Shown piece after piece: positions 26,105 to 33,903 of a DNA stretch of 64,000 nucleotides. The notes below the pieces were generated by a model. The model had not been told where the DNA came from and searched no databases. It saw only the letters and a program-made list of their open reading frames with translations. Source of the DNA: Solirubrobacterales bacterium (GTDB lineage Bacteria; Actinomycetota; Thermoleophilia; Solirubrobacterales; Solirubrobacteraceae); assembly GCA_003244205.1 (NCBI GenBank), contig QHBW01000098.1, positions 19,569 to 83,568 on the forward strand, read 5' to 3'. The position numbers were made by a program, and so were the translations under genes. Positions within the stretch are counted from its first letter, which is position 1. Each line of letters opens with the position of its first letter.

Positions 26105-27112
26105 TCACAGCGCGGCCGCCCCGCCGACAGGCGTGCAGAGCAGCGCCGTCAACTCGCGCGGGTCGCGGCGAATGCGCTGCGTGTCCTCGCGCGCGCGCTT
26201 GCGCAGCTCCAGCGTGTCGACGTCGCGCAGCTGATGCAGGCGGCCGGCGGCGATCAGCTGCTCGTCGACAGCGCCCATTCGCCCCTCAAACGTGCTGTAC
26301 ACGGGCGTGCCGAGCGCGACTGCCTCGCGGTTCATCGTCCCGCCGGCGGAGATCACGAGGTCGGCGTAGGCGATCAGCGATTGGGCGTCGATCGCGCGCT
26401 CGGGAACGATGAAGCCGCCTGAGGCGGCGAGCTCGGCCCGCTGCGCGGGGGTTCGCGGCAGCACAACGGCCTGCGCGCCGCGCACCCGCTCGAGCACGCG
26501 CGCGAAGATCGGGTTCTCGAAGCGGTGGTACAGCGACACAGCCGGCGGCGTCCGGACGACCAGGATCGGCTCGCCGCGATCGAGGCTCAGCTCGTCGAGC
26601 ACTGCGGGATCGGGTGTGAAGTCGGCGAGGTAGTACTCCTCCTTGAGCCCCGGGTAGCGCTCCAGCTTGCGAGCGGCCCCGTAGCGCTCGAGGCGCGATG
26701 GCGGGATTGCCTCGGGCACGACGACCGACTTGGCCAGGTGGCAGTTGACGAGATGCTGGACGCTCGCCCACTCGTAATCGAAGGTGGTCGATGAGGGGAT
26801 TCTCAGCAGCGCAGCCGCGACGCTGACGTCGTTTGAGCCGTGACCGAGCGCGAGTTGCAAGCCGCGGCCGCGAGCCCAGCGCGTGAGCGCCAGCGAGCGG
26901 CTCACCAGGCCCGCGCCCTTCGCGCCCAGCCTGCCGCCGCGATGACGCCCGATCGCCTCGGCGTCGACGCCGAGGCGATCGCACAGCTCGAGCGTCTGGG
27001 CGAAGTCGCGCGCGGTCACCGAGACCTCGTGCCCGCAGGCTCGCAGCACGCCGATGACCGGCCGCATGACGAGCACATGGGGACTGTTGGTGAGGTCGAT
27101 CCAGACCCGCAC
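26105..27112 (-). CDS. DUF354 family glycosyltransferase-like protein
   Basis: The 335-residue protein belongs to the DUF354 group, which has a GT-B fold like UDP-GlcNAc 2-epimerase. It starts MRVWIDLTNSPHVLVMRPVI, where the near-invariant D, N and H cluster is visible. It continues with LALGHGSNDVSVAAALLRIP and has a late nucleotide-sugar-binding stretch ADLVISAGGTMNREAVALGTP. The function is not established; members occur in bacterial and archaeal glycan loci and are presumed glycosyltransferases or epimerases. Its ATG or GTG start cannot be confirmed by a Shine-Dalgarno sequence. It lies just upstream of the capD-like gene with a 30-bp gap that holds that gene's promoter box. Confidence 0.8.
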   Translation of the reverse strand: MRVWIDLTNSPHVLVMRPVIGVLRACGHEVSVTARDFAQTLELCDRLGVDAEAIGRHRGGRLGAKGAGLVSRSLALTRWARGRGLQLALGHGSNDVSVAAALLRIPSSTTFDYEWASVQHLVNCHLAKSVVVPEAIPPSRLERYGAARKLERYPGLKEEYYLADFTPDPAVLDELSLDRGEPILVVRTPPAVSLYHRFENPIFARVLERVRGAQAVVLPRTPAQRAELAASGGFIVPERAIDAQSLIAYADLVISAGGTMNREAVALGTPVYSTFEGRMGAVDEQLIAAGRLHQLRDVDTLELRKRAREDTQRIRRDPRELTALLCTPVGGAAAL

Positions 27113-27420
27113 GCGGTCGCTCAGGTTCCCGCCACGCGTCAGCTGACCGGAACGACCTGACCCGACGCCGCGATGTCGCGGGCGTCGGTGGGATTGGGCG
27201 CAAAGACCTCGACGAGGTACTGCCCGCCCGCGGCGCGCCGGCAGCGTCGCGGCGGCCGTGTCTGGGGCCGAAGCTGGGGGTGCGGGTCGAGTGGGGGCGG
27301 GCTTGCGGAAGGCGTCGACATGAGCAGGAGTGCTGGGCGTCCCGGCGGAGCGCCGATCCTAAACTTAGTGTGAGCGCGGATTAATCGGCGAATCGCGGCC
27401 CGCTCGCTACGCTGCCCGCC
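27113..27420. other. Spacer between DUF354 and dedA genes
   Basis: No supported gene is present. The region is coding-like in base composition up to about 27320 but carries only a 60-codon minus-strand frame of low complexity. From 27361 to 27400 it is clearly more AT-rich (AAACTTAGTG, TTAATC). This suggests the promoter area of dedA, whose candidate -10 is at 27408-27413. Confidence 0.5.
27408..27413 (+). promoter_or_regulatory. Candidate -10 box (TACGCT) for dedA
   Basis: TACGCT lies 7 nt before GTG 27421, with an AT-rich stretch 20-45 nt further upstream. No good -35 was found. Confidence 0.35.
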
Positions 27421-28080
27421 GTGCTCGCCGCCTCGATCACCGGGTCGCTCGTCACGTTTGCGACCAACGTCGTGCACGACATTGGCCTCGCCGGCGTCTT
27501 CGTGCTGATGACGCTGGAGAGCGCGTGCATCCCGATCCCCTCGGAGACGACGATGCTGTTCGCCGGCGCCAACGTCTCGGATCCCCAGATCGCCCACCAC
27601 CTTACGCTCCTGGGGATCACGGTTGCCGGCGTCGCGGGCAATGTCCTCGGATCCTGGATCGCATACGGGGTGGGCTACTTCGGCCGCCTCGAGCTGGTCG
27701 AGCGTCACGGCAGCAAGCTCCACATCAAGCCGGCTCAGCTCGCCCGCGCCGACCGCTGGTTTGAGCGCTACGGCGGCATCACGGTCCTCGTCTGCCGCGT
27801 GCTCCCCGTCGTGCGCACGTTCATCTCGCTGCCGGCCGGCGTGGCACGCATGCCCTTCTGGCGCTTCACGGCTCTGACGACGCTCGGCTGCATCCCCTGG
27901 GTGCTGATGCTGGCGATCATCGGCGATCAGGTCGGCGGCAAGTGGCGCAGCTGGAAGGACGCCTTCTCCTATGCCGACTACGTGGTCGCCGCGCTCGTCG
28001 TCGTCTGGCTGATGTGGCTGATCGTGCGGCGAGTGCGGCGCGGCGGCGGAACGTCCCAGCCGGCGCCGGACGCCGGCTGA
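27421..28080 (+). CDS. DedA-family membrane protein
   Basis: The 219-residue protein has the DedA/SNARE-associated (VTT) domain. The early motif MTLESACIPIPSETTMLFAG is followed by GNVLGSWIAYGVGYFGR. WFERYGGITVLVCRVLPVVRTFISLPAGVA holds the conserved Arg residues (quoted in parts: WFERYGG, CRVLPVVRTFISLPAG). The two re-entrant hairpins and terminal helix are evident from hydrophobicity. DedA proteins act in lipid transport, and several actinobacterial and firmicute members recycle undecaprenyl phosphate across the membrane. The next gene is undecaprenyl-diphosphatase, overlapping by 4 nt, which strongly supports a lipid-carrier recycling role. GTG 27421 follows a leaderless-type -10 box. Confidence 0.88.
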   Translation: MLAASITGSLVTFATNVVHDIGLAGVFVLMTLESACIPIPSETTMLFAGANVSDPQIAHHLTLLGITVAGVAGNVLGSWIAYGVGYFGRLELVERHGSKLHIKPAQLARADRWFERYGGITVLVCRVLPVVRTFISLPAGVARMPFWRFTALTTLGCIPWVLMLAIIGDQVGGKWRSWKDAFSYADYVVAALVVVWLMWLIVRRVRRGGGTSQPAPDAG

Positions 28081-28877
28081 GCCAGCTGCTCTCCCTCCCC
28101 CGCGCCGCGGCGCTCGGTCTTCTGCACGGCCCGGCGGAGCTGCTGCCGATCTCCTCGTCGGCGCACATCGCGCTCGTCCCGTGGCTGCTGCGCTGGCCCT
28201 ACGCGGAGCTCGACGACGATCTGCGCAAGTCCTTCGAAGTCGCTCTGCACGCGGGCACGGCGGTCGGCATGGCGGTCGGGATGCGAGAGCAGCTTGGGGG
28301 CGCGGCGCGTGCGCTGAATGCTCGCCGACTGCTGCTGCTTGCGATCGCCTCCACTCCAGCCGCCGTCTCGGGCTATGCGCTCGAGCGACCGATCGAGCGG
28401 CGCCTGGGTGGGGCGGGATCGATCGCCATCGGCTTGGTGATCGGATCGGCGGCCAGCCTGCTGGCCGAGCTGGTAGCCGAGCGACGGCGCTGGCCGGATG
28501 CCCGAATCGCGGACGCAGTCTCGCTCGGTCTGGCCCAGGCCGCTGCGCTGTTCCCCGGCGTTTCGCGCTCGGGCGCCACCGTGGCCGCCGCCCGCGCACG
28601 TGGCTTCGCCCGCGCCGACGCTCGCGTGCTCGCGCGTGTAGCGGCGGTCCCCGTGATCGCCGGCGCCACCGCGCTGAAGGCGATGCGTATCTCGCGACGC
28701 GACTTGCCACCCGGCCTGCGCAGCGCTTTCGCGGTGGGAATCTCCGCCGCCGCCTTCTCCGCGCTTGCGTGCGCGCGCGCCGTCCGCGCGCTCGACCGAG
28801 CGGGGCCGGGCCCTGTCGCCGCCTACCGGCTCGCGCTCGCCGGCGTCGTCGTACAGCGGCTGCGCTCGACGCGATAG
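28077..28877 (+). CDS. uppP: Undecaprenyl-diphosphatase UppP/BacA, apparent CTG start
   Basis: About 266 residues form a BacA-type enzyme that dephosphorylates undecaprenyl diphosphate to recycle the glycan lipid carrier. Motif 1 reads LHGPAELLPISSSAH (family pattern QGxTEFLPISSSGH, here with His for Gln). Motif 2 is FPGVSRSGATVAAAR. The catalytic Glu and the PGxSRSG region are kept. The frame has no ATG, GTG or TTG near the expected N-terminus. CTG 28077 overlaps the dedA stop (CTGA) and would give MSQLLSLPRAAALG before motif 1, the normal family length. I therefore propose a coupled CTG start. The 3' end overlaps the convergent GNAT gene by 55 bp. Confidence 0.82.
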   Translation: MSQLLSLPRAAALGLLHGPAELLPISSSAHIALVPWLLRWPYAELDDDLRKSFEVALHAGTAVGMAVGMREQLGGAARALNARRLLLLAIASTPAAVSGYALERPIERRLGGAGSIAIGLVIGSAASLLAELVAERRRWPDARIADAVSLGLAQAAALFPGVSRSGATVAAARARGFARADARVLARVAAVPVIAGATALKAMRISRRDLPPGLRSAFAVGISAAAFSALACARAVRALDRAGPGPVAAYRLALAGVVVQRLRSTR

Positions 28878-29368
28878 ACCAGCAGCTCCGCGCCGTAGTG
28901 ACGTCCGTGACCGGCCTCGTACATGCCGCACTTCTCCAGCACGCGTCGCGAAGCCGCGTTCGCCGGATCCACAACGGCTACAACACGCGGGAGGTTGAGC
29001 TGGCGCAGGCCATGACGCACCCAGGCGCGCCCGGCCTCGGTCGCCAGACCCCGACCCCAGGCGCGCTTGTTGAGGCGGTATCCCAACTCGACGTCGGGGT
29101 GGACGAACTCGAGGTGAAGCAGCCCGGCGAAGCCGATCGTCTCGCCGGTGTCGCGCTCGATCACGGGACCCATGGCGAAGCCGTGCTTGCGCTCGTGCTC
29201 GACGTGGCGCTCCAGCCACGTACGGCTTTCAGCGAGGTTGTGCGCGGGGCCATGCGAGCTGAAGCTCATCGCATCGGCATCGCCGAAGACCCCGGCGTGG
29301 AGCCCATCGAGGTCGTCGGGTGTGGGCGCGCGCAGGATCAGGCGCTCGGTGTGGAGCTCGATCGGCAT
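28823..29368 (-). CDS. GNAT-family N-acetyltransferase (RimJ-like)
   Basis: The 181-residue protein begins IELHTERLILRAPTPDDLD, the standard opening of the RimJ/RimL-type GNAT subgroup. The acyl-CoA-binding motif A is in RAWGRGLATEAGRAWV (R/Q-x-x-G-x-G/A pattern). The C-terminal region PANAASRRVLEKCGMYEAG is also typical. It transfers an acetyl group to an amine such as a protein N-terminus or a small molecule; the substrate is unknown. ATG 29368 was chosen because the family sequence begins there, although the frame is open for nine more codons. The last 18 codons overlap uppP in the opposite orientation. Confidence 0.85.
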   Translation of the reverse strand: MPIELHTERLILRAPTPDDLDGLHAGVFGDADAMSFSSHGPAHNLAESRTWLERHVEHERKHGFAMGPVIERDTGETIGFAGLLHLEFVHPDVELGYRLNKRAWGRGLATEAGRAWVRHGLRQLNLPRVVAVVDPANAASRRVLEKCGMYEAGHGRHYGAELLVYRVERSRCTTTPASASR

Positions 29369-29415
29369 GGGCGAGCGGAGCCTACGCCGCCGCATCGGCG
29401 AGAATCGCGGGCGGC

Positions 29416-30498
29416 GTGACTGACTCCTATACCAACGCCGGCGTCGACACCGCGGCCGCCGAGCGAGCGGTCGATGGGCTCGTGGCGGTGCTGCGGACGA
29501 TCGACCTGGGGCGCCCGTCGCGCGCCGTCTTGGGCTCGGGTCACTACGCCAACGTGCTCGCGCTGTCCGACACTCTGGGAATCGCGCTCTCGACGGACGG
29601 CGTGGGCTCCAAGCTGATCGTCGCCGAGCAGTTGCAGCGCTTTGACACGGTCGGAATCGACTGCATCGCGATGAACGTCAACGACGTCGTCTGCGTCGGC
29701 GCCGAGCCGCTGGCGGTGCTCGACTATGTCGCCGTCGAGCGGGCCGACCCGGCGATGCTGCGCGAGCTCGCGGTCGGGCTGAAGGCCGGTGCCGAGCTCG
29801 CCGGCGTCGAGATCCCAGGCGGCGAGCTCGCCCAGCTCCCCGAGTTGATCCGCGGTCATCCGTCGCCGCTGGGCCTCGATCTGGTCGGGGCGTGCTTCGG
29901 CACCGTGGCGCTCGACGCGATCGTCACGGGTGCGGCGTGCAAACCGGGGGACGCGGTCATCGGGCTGCCCTCCAGCGGACTGCACTCCAACGGTTACACG
30001 CTCGCGCGGCGAGCGCTGCAGCAGGACGGTGAGCTCGGCCTCGGCGACCGACCCGACGAGCTCGGCGGCGCCAGCGTCGGCGAGGCGCTGCTGGAGCCGA
30101 CCGCGATCTACGTCCGCGCCGTGCTCGAGCTGCTGGGAGACCCGGCGATCGATGTCCACGGTCTCGCCCACATCACCTCCGGGGGACTACTCAACCTGCT
30201 GCGCCTGGACGCGCACGTCGGCTTTGAGATCGACGTGCCGCTGCCGCGGCCGGCGATCGTCGAGCTGGTCGCGCGCCTGGGCGCCGTCGCGGAGACCGAG
30301 CTGCTGGAGATCTTCAACTGCGGCTGCGGCTTCTGCATCGTGGTGCCGGCGGCCAACACCGACGCAGCGCTGACGCGACTCGAGGCTCACCACCCGGGAT
30401 CCGCGCGGATCGGCGCGGTCACCGACCGCGACGGCCTCGTCGAGCTGCCGGGGAGCGGTCTCCTCGGTCGCGCAGCCGGCGGATTTCAGGTCGTCTGA
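29416..30498 (+). CDS. purM: Phosphoribosylformylglycinamidine cyclo-ligase
   Basis: The 360-residue protein makes aminoimidazole ribonucleotide from FGAM with ATP in step five of purine synthesis. The N-terminus reads TDSYTNAGVDTAAAERAVDG. ATP-binding and family motifs are STDGVGSKLIVAEQL, IAMNVNDVVCVGAEPLAVLDYV, the Gly-rich GLPSSGLHSNGYTLARR and HITSGGLLNLLR, with GCGFCIVVP near the end. The length is normal for PurM. No other pur gene is adjacent, so it is transcribed separately from the rest of the pathway. GTG 29416 lies 47 nt from the divergent GNAT start. Confidence 0.93.
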   Translation: MTDSYTNAGVDTAAAERAVDGLVAVLRTIDLGRPSRAVLGSGHYANVLALSDTLGIALSTDGVGSKLIVAEQLQRFDTVGIDCIAMNVNDVVCVGAEPLAVLDYVAVERADPAMLRELAVGLKAGAELAGVEIPGGELAQLPELIRGHPSPLGLDLVGACFGTVALDAIVTGAACKPGDAVIGLPSSGLHSNGYTLARRALQQDGELGLGDRPDELGGASVGEALLEPTAIYVRAVLELLGDPAIDVHGLAHITSGGLLNLLRLDAHVGFEIDVPLPRPAIVELVARLGAVAETELLEIFNCGCGFCIVVPAANTDAALTRLEAHHPGSARIGAVTDRDGLVELPGSGLLGRAAGGFQVV

Positions 30499-30522
30499 GG
30501 TGCGCCCTGCTCTACACAAGGC

Positions 30523-31320
30523 TCACGCCCGAGCCCATAGCTGCGCGCCAGCGAGCTCGCCGATCACGCGCACCCGCCATTCCGTTGCCGCAGCCCACAG
30601 TGCCGCTGCGGCGCGCGGCCCGGGGAGCGCGCAGAGCGCGGCGATCTCCGCCGTCGCCAGCGGCCCGTGACGCTCGAGCGCGGCCTCGACCGCGAGCTGC
30701 GCGCCATCGGACCCGAGCGTGCTCGCACCTGCAGCCTCAGCCGTGGCGCGCAGCTCGTCGTAGCCGCGCGCGCCGCGGACGACGTGCTCGGCGCCGTCCT
30801 CACCCACAAACACCAGCGTGGGCAGCGCAGGAGTGGTGTCCTTGGCGCCGTACGAACGCGCATGGCGCAGATCGGCGTCGAAACGCTCGAGGATTGCGTG
30901 CGACGCCAGGTCGATGCGCAGGCGCTCGGCGTCGAGACCGGCGCCAGCCGCTTCACAGACCAGCGCGTCAGCGGTGTCCAAGCGGCGACGACCGACCGCG
31001 AACCCCTCGCGCAGGCGGCGCAGGTAGGCGCCCGGATCGCCCTGCTCAGCTGCCGCGCACACCGCCATGCAGGCGGGATAGCTGCTTCGCGGCGGGTCCG
31101 AGAGCCACAGCCGCACATCGACGGGCATGCCGCTGCGCGCCGCCGCCTCGAGCCATTGAACGGCGATCGCCTGAGCGTCTCGGACCTCGCGCCAGAGCCC
31201 GGCCATCACCCAGCGAATGCTCAGCTCACCCGCGAACTCGTGCTCCAGACGGCGGCGCGCGGGCTCCAGCGCCCAGGCCTCGGGGCACGCGGGATCGGTG
31301 AGGTACTCGACTCTGACCAT
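30523..31320 (-). CDS. DsbA-like thioredoxin-fold protein with one active-site Cys
   Basis: The 265-residue protein opens VRVEYLTDPACPEAWALEP, the FrnE/DsbA-like start where a CPxC or CPxS motif is expected. Only one Cys (CPEA) is present, so it cannot form the usual intramolecular disulfide. A helical insertion follows, and the cis-Pro loop reads ALPTLVFVGEDGAEHVV. The C-terminal 60 residues resemble a small winged-helix-like region (LAVEAALERHGPLATAEI). It has no signal peptide, so it is cytoplasmic, perhaps a glutathione-S-transferase-kappa-like or mycothiol-dependent enzyme; this is a guess. ATG 31320 is preferred over TTG 31332. A TATTTT box lies 12 nt upstream on the minus strand. Confidence 0.75.
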   Translation of the reverse strand: MVRVEYLTDPACPEAWALEPARRRLEHEFAGELSIRWVMAGLWREVRDAQAIAVQWLEAAARSGMPVDVRLWLSDPPRSSYPACMAVCAAAEQGDPGAYLRRLREGFAVGRRRLDTADALVCEAAGAGLDAERLRIDLASHAILERFDADLRHARSYGAKDTTPALPTLVFVGEDGAEHVVRGARGYDELRATAEAAGASTLGSDGAQLAVEAALERHGPLATAEIAALCALPGPRAAAALWAAATEWRVRVIGELAGAQLWARA

Positions 31321-31382
31321 CGCGCGCTGCAAAATAGACCGCGCAGCGTGACCAAACCCCCTCTCCCTCCCTTCGCGCCGAC

Positions 31383-32912
31383 ATGAGTCCGGTTCCGGCC
31401 AACGCTCTGATCGGGACGATGATCCATGGGCGCTACCGCTTGGAGGAGCGCGTCGGCGCGGGTGGGATGTCGATGGTGTACCGCGCGCTCGACCTCACGC
31501 TGGAGCGCCACGTCGCGATCAAGCTGATGCACCGCGAGGTGGCCGAGGACTCCGACCAGCTCGAGCGCTTCCGCCGCGAAGCACGCTCGGTAGCGCAGCT
31601 GTCGCACCCGCACATCGTCACGGTGATCGACACCGGGCAGGATGGCGGACGTCCCTACATCGTCTTCGAGTACGTCGCGGGGGCCACGCTCAAGGAGCGC
31701 ATCCGCGCCGGGCCGCTGCCGGTCCCCGACGCCGTCGCCTACGCGATCGAGATCGCGCGCGCACTCGGGGCCGCGCACGCGCGCGGGATCGTCCATCGCG
31801 ACGTCAAGCCTCAGAACGTGCTGATCGACAGCGAGGGATCCGCCAAGGTCACCGACTTCGGGATCGCGCGATCGCTGCACGAAGAAGGGCTGACGGCGGA
31901 TGGCCGCGTGCTGGGGACCACGGACTACGTCTCACCCGAGCAGGCTATGGGCCAGCGCGTGACCGGCCAGTCAGACATCTACTCGCTCGGGATCGTGCTC
32001 TGGGAGATGCTCGTCGGCGCCCCTCCCTACCGGGGCGACAACCAGGTGGCGATCGCGATGAAGCACGTGCGCGAGCCCTTGCCCGACATCCAGAGCCGGC
32101 GCGCGGACGTGTCGGCCGCGCTGGCGGCGGTGATTGACCGCGCTACCGCAAAACCGCTCAACAAACGCTACCTCGAGGTCTCTGAGCTCGTGGCCGACCT
32201 CGAAGAGGTACTCGCGCTGGAGATGGCGCGCTCGGGGCAGGCGACCGACGAGGCCACCAGCGTGCTGCAGACGCTCCCCGCCGGCGCCAGGCGGCGGCTG
32301 CCCTTCCATCTGCGAGCGCCTCGTTGGCTGCCCGCCGCGGGCGCCCTGATCGTGGTGCTCGTCGCGGTCGTGCTCGCGATCATCCTCGCCAGTCGCACCC
32401 ACCGCGGCACCGGCACCCCGCCACGCGCCGCCGCGATCCGGGGAGCGACGGCGCTCACCGGCGTCGACTTGGCAGCCGACGCCGCCCACGGCTACAACCC
32501 GCTCGGCTCACCGAAGGACGAGCATGCGGGCGCGGGCCTGACGATCGACAACGACCCCAACACATACTGGAGCACGCAGCACTACCTGGGCGGCAACCTC
32601 GGCAAGGCGGGTGTCGGCATCTACCTCGACGCTGCCCCCCAGGTGCTCGCCCGCCAGCTGCTCGTGCGTACCGACACGCCGGGGTTCATCGCAATCGTCT
32701 ACGGCGCCAAACCGCCCAGCGTGCCGCCGAGCGTGCCGGATCCGGCGTGGATCCAGCTCGCGCCCGCCACCGTGATCCAGCGCAGCACGCGTATCGCGCT
32801 CGACACGAGCCACGGTCCGTTTCGCTATTACCTGCTCTGGATCATCAAGCTCCAGCCGTCGAGCGCCTCGAGCGTGGCGGCCGACATCCAGGAGCTGTCG
32901 CTGTACCACTGA
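31383..32912 (+). CDS. Transmembrane Ser/Thr protein kinase with discoidin-like extracellular domain
   Basis: The 509-residue protein has a Hanks-type kinase domain at residues about 17-280. It shows the Gly-loop VGAGGMSMVY, catalytic Lys in VAIKLM, HRDVKPQN, DFG in VTDFGIAR, and the APE-equivalent SPEQA. A short linker and one membrane helix follow near residues 315-340 (WLPAAGALIVVLVAVVLAII, quoted in part). The outer domain of about 160 residues contains LTIDNDPNTYWSTQHY and KAGVGIYLD, resembling F5/8-type (discoidin) carbohydrate-binding folds. It would sense an extracellular ligand, possibly glycan, and phosphorylate cytoplasmic targets. It is monocistronic and has no PASTA repeats. Confidence 0.88.
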   Translation: MSPVPANALIGTMIHGRYRLEERVGAGGMSMVYRALDLTLERHVAIKLMHREVAEDSDQLERFRREARSVAQLSHPHIVTVIDTGQDGGRPYIVFEYVAGATLKERIRAGPLPVPDAVAYAIEIARALGAAHARGIVHRDVKPQNVLIDSEGSAKVTDFGIARSLHEEGLTADGRVLGTTDYVSPEQAMGQRVTGQSDIYSLGIVLWEMLVGAPPYRGDNQVAIAMKHVREPLPDIQSRRADVSAALAAVIDRATAKPLNKRYLEVSELVADLEEVLALEMARSGQATDEATSVLQTLPAGARRRLPFHLRAPRWLPAAGALIVVLVAVVLAIILASRTHRGTGTPPRAAAIRGATALTGVDLAADAAHGYNPLGSPKDEHAGAGLTIDNDPNTYWSTQHYLGGNLGKAGVGIYLDAAPQVLARQLLVRTDTPGFIAIVYGAKPPSVPPSVPDPAWIQLAPATVIQRSTRIALDTSHGPFRYYLLWIIKLQPSSASSVAADIQELSLYH

Positions 32913-32944
32913 GGATCGCTGCGCCCGCTCACGAGATGAGGTTC

Positions 32945-32950
32945 TAGGCT
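32945..32950 (+). promoter_or_regulatory. Candidate -10 box (TAGGCT), leaderless spacing
   Basis: TAGGCT ends 6 nt before GTG 32957. It repeats the geometry seen upstream of 8828 and 11091. Confidence 0.4.
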
Positions 32951-32956
32951 GATGGT

Positions 32957-33589
32957 GTGGTCAGGCGTCGAGCTTTCTTCTTCATTGCCGTCAGCTACTT
33001 CGGCGTGGTCGCTGTGCTCAGCGGACTCGCGGCGGCCGGCGCGCTCGATCCCGCAGATCTCGCGTCCAACCCTGTCGGCGTAAGCCACGGCCGCCTCTGG
33101 ACGCTGCTCTCCAGCGGGCTGCTCGTCGCCGGCCCCGGGGTGCTGGTTGCGCTCCTGGCTGCGGCCGCGGCCGCACTGGCACTCGCCGTTCACGGCGGCT
33201 GGGCGCTCTTCTGGCGAGTGGCCCTTGCGGGACACGTGGGCTCGGCGCTCGTGGCCTATGTCGTGCTTGGCTTGCTCGTCGCCGTCGGTGCGACGAGCTC
33301 AGGCGCGCCGTCGCTGACGGCCCCCGACTACGGGATCTCGTGCGTGTGGTTCGCCTCCGTCGGCGCGCTGCTCTGCCTGCTCGCCCTGCGCGTGCGCAGC
33401 GGCCAGTGGAGGGCGTTCGCCGACGGACCGCTCGCGGCGGCTGCGCTGAGCGCGCTCTTCCTGCCGACCTCGATCCTCAGCGACGGACTGACGACCGCCG
33501 AGCACGTGCTCGCGCTCGTCCTCGGGGCCTGCGCCGTGGTCCTTGCGCCCCAGCGCGCTGGGGCGCGGCCAGCGTGGTCTGCTGCGTGA
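32957..33589 (+). CDS. Rhomboid-like polytopic membrane protein
   Basis: The 210-residue protein has about six membrane helices. Its order of features resembles rhomboids: GRLWTLLSSGLL after the first helix, FWRVALAGHVGSALVAYVVL, then APDYGISCVWFASVGALLCL, then TAEHVLALVLGACAVV. In true rhomboids the catalytic Ser sits in GxSG and a His in the last helix. Here GISC and EHVLALVLG occupy those places, so the dyad could be present or lost. It probably lies in the cytoplasmic membrane. Protease activity is uncertain. GTG 32957 follows a TAGGCT box, and a long repeat-bearing spacer follows the gene. Confidence 0.6.
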   Translation: MVRRRAFFFIAVSYFGVVAVLSGLAAAGALDPADLASNPVGVSHGRLWTLLSSGLLVAGPGVLVALLAAAAAALALAVHGGWALFWRVALAGHVGSALVAYVVLGLLVAVGATSSGAPSLTAPDYGISCVWFASVGALLCLLALRVRSGQWRAFADGPLAAAALSALFLPTSILSDGLTTAEHVLALVLGACAVVLAPQRAGARPAWSAA

Positions 33590-33601
33590 CCGGCGTGGGC
33601 C

Positions 33602-33676
33602 GCGGTCGCCCAGACGCGCCCGCTCACGGCGATCGCGAGGAGCGGTGGCCCAGACGCGCCCCGCTCGGCGATCGCG
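33602..33676. repeat. Two-copy direct repeat of about 35 bp
   Basis: Copy 1 is 33602-33637 and copy 2 is 33642-33676. Both contain GCGGTSGCCCAGACGCGCC and end GGCGATCGCG, with small indels in between. They sit in the 314-bp spacer between the rhomboid-like gene and ddl. The GCGGTCGC and AGACG elements recur in the repeats at 46037-46146. Confidence 0.65.
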
Positions 33677-33737
33677 GGCCGGGCGGGAGTGTGCGATGAA
33701 GACCCAAATAATTGCCGGGGAGACCGCACACCCCGTG

Positions 33738-33859
33738 CTCGGGGTCGCAACGGGACCACCCGCTCGGGTCGCAACGAGACCACCCGCTCGGGGTCGCAAC
33801 GAGACCACCCGCTCGGGTCGCAACGGGGTCCCTGCTCAGAGCGGCAACGGGACATCCCG
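33738..33859. repeat. Tandem array of five 23-25-bp units
   Basis: The units start at 33738, 33763, 33787, 33812 and 33835. Each begins CTCGGGGTCGCAACG or a close variant and ends with CCACCCG or a decayed form. The first three are nearly identical and the last two are degenerate. Each unit carries GGTC-GCAACGA-GACC, a small hairpin. It is non-coding, between the ends of the rhomboid-like gene and ddl. Direct tandem layout without spacers rules out CRISPR. Confidence 0.8.
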
Positions 33860-33903
33860 CGCCCGCAGCGGATCTCTGCCTCCGACGCGGAGCGCTCCTA
33901 GGC

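Noticed and set aside
27139..27321. 60-codon minus-strand frame with an ATG at 27321
   Set aside because: It has low-complexity Pro/Arg composition, no Shine-Dalgarno sequence and no recognisable family. A chance frame in GC-rich DNA is as likely.
29416..30498. Reading this gene as selD, which would support selenocysteine use
   Set aside because: The motifs TDGVGSKL, MNVNDVVCVGAEPL and HITSGGLLNLL are those of PurM. The SelD-type N-terminal Cys/Sec-Gly-Cys segment is missing.
33738..33859. Possible CRISPR array
   Set aside because: Units of 23-25 bp are directly adjacent, with no unique spacers and no cas genes nearby.
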